From Dinghuibacter sp964544695 (lineage in GTDB: Bacteria; Bacteroidota; Bacteroidia; Chitinophagales; Chitinophagaceae): 64,000 bases of DNA. The stretch is from NCBI GenBank assembly GCA_964544695.1, contig CAZJDB010000081.1, forward strand, positions 7,576 to 71,575. Direction: 5' to 3'. This document shows, piece by piece, positions 61,004 through 64,000 of the stretch. Each line of letters starts with the position of its first letter. Position 1 is the stretch's first letter. Under the pieces are notes generated by a model. That model was not told the DNA's origin and ran no database searches. It saw nothing but the letters and a program-made list of their open reading frames with translations. The position numbers and the translations under genes were made by a program.

Positions 61004-61482
61004 GGGTGCAAATGTAGCAAAACGGTCGCATACGCTATCAACCCTTCCTGCCTTCCGACAAATCCCAGTTGCTCGGTGGTGGTGGCTTTGACGGAAACAT
61101 CTTTCGCACTTACTCCCAGGATCCTCGCGATGACCTCCTGCATCTCCGCCACGTGGGGCTTGATCTTAGGTTTCTCCAGGCACACGGTGCTGTCTACATT
61201 GACAACTCCATATCCTTCCGCGCGTATGAGCTTGACGCATCTTTCCAGTAGTATTTTCGAATCGATTCCCTTGAACTCCTCTTTCGTATCGGGAAAATGC
61301 GTCCCAATATCCCCCAGCGCCAGCGCCCCCAACAGCGCATCGCATATCGCATGCAATAAGACATCCGCATCGCTATGCCCCAGCGCCCCCTTTTCCGCCG
61401 GAATTTTCACCCCCCCCAGCCACAGCTCGCGCCCCTCTTTGAGCTGGTGAAAATCCACCCCATACCCTATCCTATAAGACAT
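61000..61482 (-). CDS. ispF: 2-C-methyl-D-erythritol 2,4-cyclodiphosphate synthase
   Basis: 160 residues from MSYRIGYGVDFHQLKEG. Zinc ligands Asp10 and His12 (GVDFHQL) and His in GHSDADVLLHA; the late VSVKATTTEQLGFVG is typical. MEP pathway of isoprenoid synthesis. The open frame to 61590 runs into the hairpin region and is not used. Confidence 0.97.
   Translation of the reverse strand: MSYRIGYGVDFHQLKEGRELWLGGVKIPAEKGALGHSDADVLLHAICDALLGALALGDIGTHFPDTKEEFKGIDSKILLERCVKLIRAEGYGVVNVDSTVCLEKPKIKPHVAEMQEVIARILGVSAKDVSVKATTTEQLGFVGRQEGLIAYATVLLHLHP
61009..61016 (-). promoter_or_regulatory. -7-like box 5 bases before dut, inside ispF
   Basis: TACATTTG, then CACCC and ATG; the same arrangement as ahead of the phosphatase at 25706. 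It lies in the last ispF codons and could be an internal promoter or chance. Confidence 0.3.
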
Positions 61483-61525
61483 ATCTTTTTGCAATAATAG
61501 ACGTTTTTTATCTTTTTCTGCCCCG

Positions 61526-61594
61526 GGGGTTGCGGATGACGCTTTGGAGGACGCACAATACAAAAGCGTCCTCCAAAGCGCCCTCCGCAACCCC
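61526..61594. repeat. Long hairpin 1 with loop ACAATACAAAA
   Basis: Arms 61526-61554 and 61566-61594 (29 bases each, two mismatches) around an 11-base loop at 61555-61565. The stem begins GGGGTTGCGGA and closes on the loop as GACGC/GCGTC. The loop is the exact reverse complement of the loop of hairpin 2. Not followed by a T-tract on either strand. Confidence 0.85.
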
Positions 61595-61638
61595 GTGACG
61601 TGTCTTTAAGTATGCCCGATGGCCGACTTTTAAGCACG

Positions 61639-61715
61639 CCCGGTGGGCGCGAGGCACCCTATGAATATCGCTTTTGTATTGTGCGATATTCATAGGGTGC
61701 CTCGCGCCCACCGGG
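61639..61715. repeat. Long hairpin 2 with loop TTTTGTATTGT
   Basis: Arms 61639-61671 and 61683-61715 form a perfect 33-bp inverted repeat; loop at 61672-61682. Stem sequence is unrelated to that of hairpin 1 except for the CGC/GCG pairs closing the loop. Between the hairpins lie two degenerate direct repeats (TTTAAGTATGCCCGATGG at 61605 and TTTTAAGCACGCCCGGTGG at 61628). The 313-base gap 61483-61795 holds this pair, the porV terminator and no gene. Confidence 0.9.
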
Positions 61716-61747
61716 GGTTGCAATAAAAAAAACCGCCCCGCAGGGTC

Positions 61748-61777
61748 AAAAAAATAAACCACCCTTTCGGGTGGTTT
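61748..61777 (-). terminator. Terminator after porV
   Basis: AAACCACCC (61756-61764), loop TTTC, GGGTGGTTT (61769-61777); on minus followed by ATTTTTTTGA. Ends the porU-porV unit. Confidence 0.85.
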
Positions 61778-61795
61778 GAATATTTAGCAGAAAAG

Positions 61796-62983
61796 TTATT
61801 TAGCGTCGCCAGCCGTATTGGTCTCCGTCTTCCCCAGGTCAAACAACACCCCGAAGCGAATCGTATTGGAAAGCGGATTGCGGGTAGTACCGGACCCCGA
61901 AGGAACCAGGTAGGAAAAATTCAAGCCGTAAGCGAGATACTTCAAACCGATACCTACGGAGACATATTGCAGGTCCCCCTGGGAACGGTCTTCGTAATAG
62001 TAACCCGCGCGCAGCGCGAACTGGCTATTGTACCAATATTCAGCCCCGAAAGACATCTGGAGCAACCTCAGTTGGTTGCCAAAACCACCGGCGTCCCCGA
62101 AGGAACTGAACCAGCTCGACACGAGCGCCTTGCTTCTGTAGGCGGTAAGGGAAGAGTCCGTGTCATCGTTCGGAGGTGTGGGCACCAGGAGCTTATTCAC
62201 GTCGAACGCGAAAGTGATTTTATTGTATTCGTCGAATACCTTGGTATAGGCCACCCCGAGGCCGAGGTTGGCGGGAATATAGTCTTTTGCGGAAGCATCA
62301 TTGGTATAATCGATCTTGGCGCCCAGGTTGGTGATGGCTACGCCGAGGGATAAACCGCCCGTGGTTTCCTTGACATTGTTATAATACCAGGAGATATCGC
62401 CGGCCACCGAGGAGCCCGCCTTGTAATTCACACCGGAGTTATTGACATCCCCCGTCGCCAGTTTGGAATTGATATAGCGCAAGGCGATCGCCACGCCCAT
62501 CTTATCTGTAAGTCTCCTGGAATACCCCGCATCCCAGGCGAATTCGCGGGGATTCTGGGAAGCCAGCGGATTACCCGAATAATCCACGAACTGGATATTC
62601 CCCAGGTTGAAATATCTGATCGAAGTCGAAATGGCCTGGTCGTCCGCGATTTTATAATACGCGGCCCCGGAAAGAAGGTACACGTCGGTAACACCAATAT
62701 CTTTCAGCCATGGAGAGTAGGTCAGGCCTATGCCTGCTTGCTTTTCCATGAAAGGTATCTTGGAAAGATTCGAGAACACACTGTTGACATCGGGTGCTGT
62801 AGCTATGGAAGCATCACCCATGCCGCCGGAACGGGCATCGGCTGAAATACGTAACATGGGAACTGCCGTGGTTACCACCGGCAATGTATTGCTCTGGGCC
62901 AAAAGGCCAGTGGCGGTAAACGAAAAAAGCAGAGTGGCGGCAATTAGTTTCAGGTTGATAGCACTTTGGTTCATCAAGTACAT
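61796..62983 (-). CDS. porV: Type IX secretion outer-membrane protein PorV (LptO)
   Basis: 395 residues from MYLMNQSAINLKL; an ATG three codons on (62974) is equally likely, and the frame further up starts only with TTG. Signal peptide ending LLAQ, then a FadL-like barrel: VPMLRISADARSGGMGDASIATAPDVNSVFSNLSKIPFMEKQAGIGLTYSPWL is the PorV signature. It delivers cargo from the translocon to the PorU sortase on the cell surface. Confidence 0.94.
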   Translation of the reverse strand: MYLMNQSAINLKLIAATLLFSFTATGLLAQSNTLPVVTTAVPMLRISADARSGGMGDASIATAPDVNSVFSNLSKIPFMEKQAGIGLTYSPWLKDIGVTDVYLLSGAAYYKIADDQAISTSIRYFNLGNIQFVDYSGNPLASQNPREFAWDAGYSRRLTDKMGVAIALRYINSKLATGDVNNSGVNYKAGSSVAGDISWYYNNVKETTGGLSLGVAITNLGAKIDYTNDASAKDYIPANLGLGVAYTKVFDEYNKITFAFDVNKLLVPTPPNDDTDSSLTAYRSKALVSSWFSSFGDAGGFGNQLRLLQMSFGAEYWYNSQFALRAGYYYEDRSQGDLQYVSVGIGLKYLAYGLNFSYLVPSGSGTTRNPLSNTIRFGVLFDLGKTETNTAGDAK

Positions 62984-63021
62984 GGATTTAATACGTAAAG
63001 TGTTGTGATTCAATAAGCATT

Positions 63022-64000
63022 TCAAAGTAAAACCATTTTGTTCATAGCAGTAGCAGTTTGGCCTGCTGAAGTAGTGACCTGAAGTTCAAACAAATATACT
63101 CCTTTACCGAGTTTATTTCCAAAATCATCACGTCCATCCCACTCCAAGTCTGTAGAACGGTATCCCGTCGAAATTATTGTTTTCCGCAATGTCTTTATTA
63201 TTTTACCCGTAACCGTAAGGATTCGGATCATTACCTCCAGGGGCTGGCCGGGCTGGTTGTGCTCGAACCAAAATTGGGTATGGGTGGTAAATGGATTGGG
63301 GTAATTCAGGACGTGCGAAAGGACCAGTTTCCCATTCCCTTCCACGATGAAGGTCAGGGTAACCTCGCTGGAATTATCGACCACATCCCAGGCCCTGATG
63401 AGTAGGGTATGCTCCCCCGGGGTCAGGCCGGAGAAGGGGAATTGGACCGTCCCGCTTTGATAGCTATTGGTGGCCGCCTGGTAATACTTATCGAGGATAT
63501 AAGGGTTTGTGGTATTATTATCCAGAACGGCCGTAATATCATGTCCTACCCCTTCTCCCGTGGTATTGATTCCCGTCGAATCGAAAAGGTTCAGCAACAA
63601 CAAAGGGTTCTGATTGGTAATGGAGCCATTTACGAATTGATTATCATTCAGATAGGCTTTGATTACGGGCCCCGTGTGGTCATTTCCCACTCCCGAACCG
63701 GTACCCCCAACAAGGATGGAATCAACACCGCAGGCATCCGTTGTTCCATTATCTGCATAATAAAGGATCCTCCCTGTTCCCAGGGTATAGTCGATGTCCT
63801 TTGGAATCACGAAGCTGACCTGGAACTTTCCACCTGTGACCGTAGCTTTCCCGTTATACAGGACGCTACTTTCTTGGGTAAAGGTCGTCACCAGGCTTCC
63901 CGGGTTATTCGCGCGCGTCTTGTCAGTGACCGGCTTATCGTAAACGGTAACGTATGCGGTACCATTGAACCCCTGCTGGAGCTGCCCGACGGCATTGGTA
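63022..64000 (-). CDS. porU: Type IX secretion sortase PorU, C-terminal part (cut by window edge)
   Basis: The open frame runs through position 64000 without a stop, so the start is outside. The visible ~325 residues contain YVTVYDKPVTDK, GGKFQVSFVIPKDIDYTLGTGRILYYADNG, a Big-like domain (DHTGPVIKAYLND) and a C-terminal region NYPNPFTTHTQFWFEHNQPG ... GKGVYLFELQV resembling a type IX sorting domain. Adjacent porV, 38 bases downstream, supports the call. The catalytic C25-type domain is not in the window. Confidence 0.9.
   Translation of the reverse strand, partial: TNAVGQLQQGFNGTAYVTVYDKPVTDKTRANNPGSLVTTFTQESSVLYNGKATVTGGKFQVSFVIPKDIDYTLGTGRILYYADNGTTDACGVDSILVGGTGSGVGNDHTGPVIKAYLNDNQFVNGSITNQNPLLLLNLFDSTGINTTGEGVGHDITAVLDNNTTNPYILDKYYQAATNSYQSGTVQFPFSGLTPGEHTLLIRAWDVVDNSSEVTLTFIVEGNGKLVLSHVLNYPNPFTTHTQFWFEHNQPGQPLEVMIRILTVTGKIIKTLRKTIISTGYRSTDLEWDGRDDFGNKLGKGVYLFELQVTTSAGQTATAMNKMVLL

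Noticed and set aside
61508..61762. 84-codon frame across the hairpin pair
   Set aside because: Made of the inverted repeats themselves; no protein-like pattern.
1..64000. CRISPR arrays, tRNA or rRNA genes, insertion sequences, prophage
   Set aside because: No regularly spaced repeats, no cloverleaf with CCA end, no transposase or phage proteins were seen.

Overview
The window looks like a chromosomal segment of a member of the Bacteroidetes (Bacteroidota), most likely of the order Chitinophagales. The evidence is type IX secretion genes (porU, porV, a PorP/SprF protein), a BshA bacillithiol enzyme, a DUF4292 lipoprotein, a short sigma-A of the MRQLKITK type, a short NuoG, an ExbB-ExbD-ExbD-TonB cluster, and repeated promoter boxes of the form TAnnTTTG. 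Base composition is about half G+C. I see no phage, insertion sequence, CRISPR array, rRNA or tRNA. Genes are dense and mostly housekeeping; many overlap by 1 to 4 bases.

Layout. 1-4786 (minus): an energy-transducing cluster ExbB, ExbD, ExbD, TonB, TonB. The last gene and its flanking noncoding DNA are a tandem duplicate of the previous unit, and each unit carries a ~150-base sequence able to fold into a long rod. 5160-7709: a secreted zinc metalloprotease. 7744-22572 (minus): one long nuo operon encoding all 14 complex I subunits (nuoA to nuoN), with a beta-barrel-like outer-membrane gene inserted between nuoE and nuoF and a MacB/FtsX-type permease fused to its tail by a stop/start overlap. 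22696-25594 (minus): a TPR protein, a PstS-like lipoprotein and a small membrane protein. 25706-32068: tyrosine phosphatase, hisS, a DinB protein, thiolase, rlmN and two pseudouridine synthases. 32065-35574 (minus): peroxiredoxin, cysH, cysD and cysN for sulfate assimilation. 35647-39079 (minus): rimM, rpsP, ffh and rpoD.

39387-51471: a START-like protein, an LptF/LptG permease, an Lrp regulator with an EamA exporter, an M20 dipeptidase, an S4 protein, trmD, two tandem lipoprotein-sorting-like proteins, adenine deaminase, tag, oxyR and anmK. 51519-61482: upp, a PorP/SprF protein, a 3-methyladenine glycosylase, an EI24 membrane protein, an RsmI-like methyltransferase, an M28 peptidase, bshA, an EnvC-like protein, a DUF4292 lipoprotein, dut and ispF. 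61483-61795 is noncoding and holds two long hairpins whose 11-base loops are exact reverse complements of each other. 61796-64000 (minus): porV and the 3' end of porU.

Noncoding signals that stand out are the duplicated rod-shaped RNA candidate near tonB, the complementary-loop hairpin pair before porV, compact hairpin clusters between exbD genes and between rpoD and ffh, paired 11-base palindromes at the lrp promoter, a 12-base palindrome at the sulfur operon promoter, and TAnnTTTG boxes lying only 3 to 7 bases before several start codons, which suggests leaderless mRNAs.
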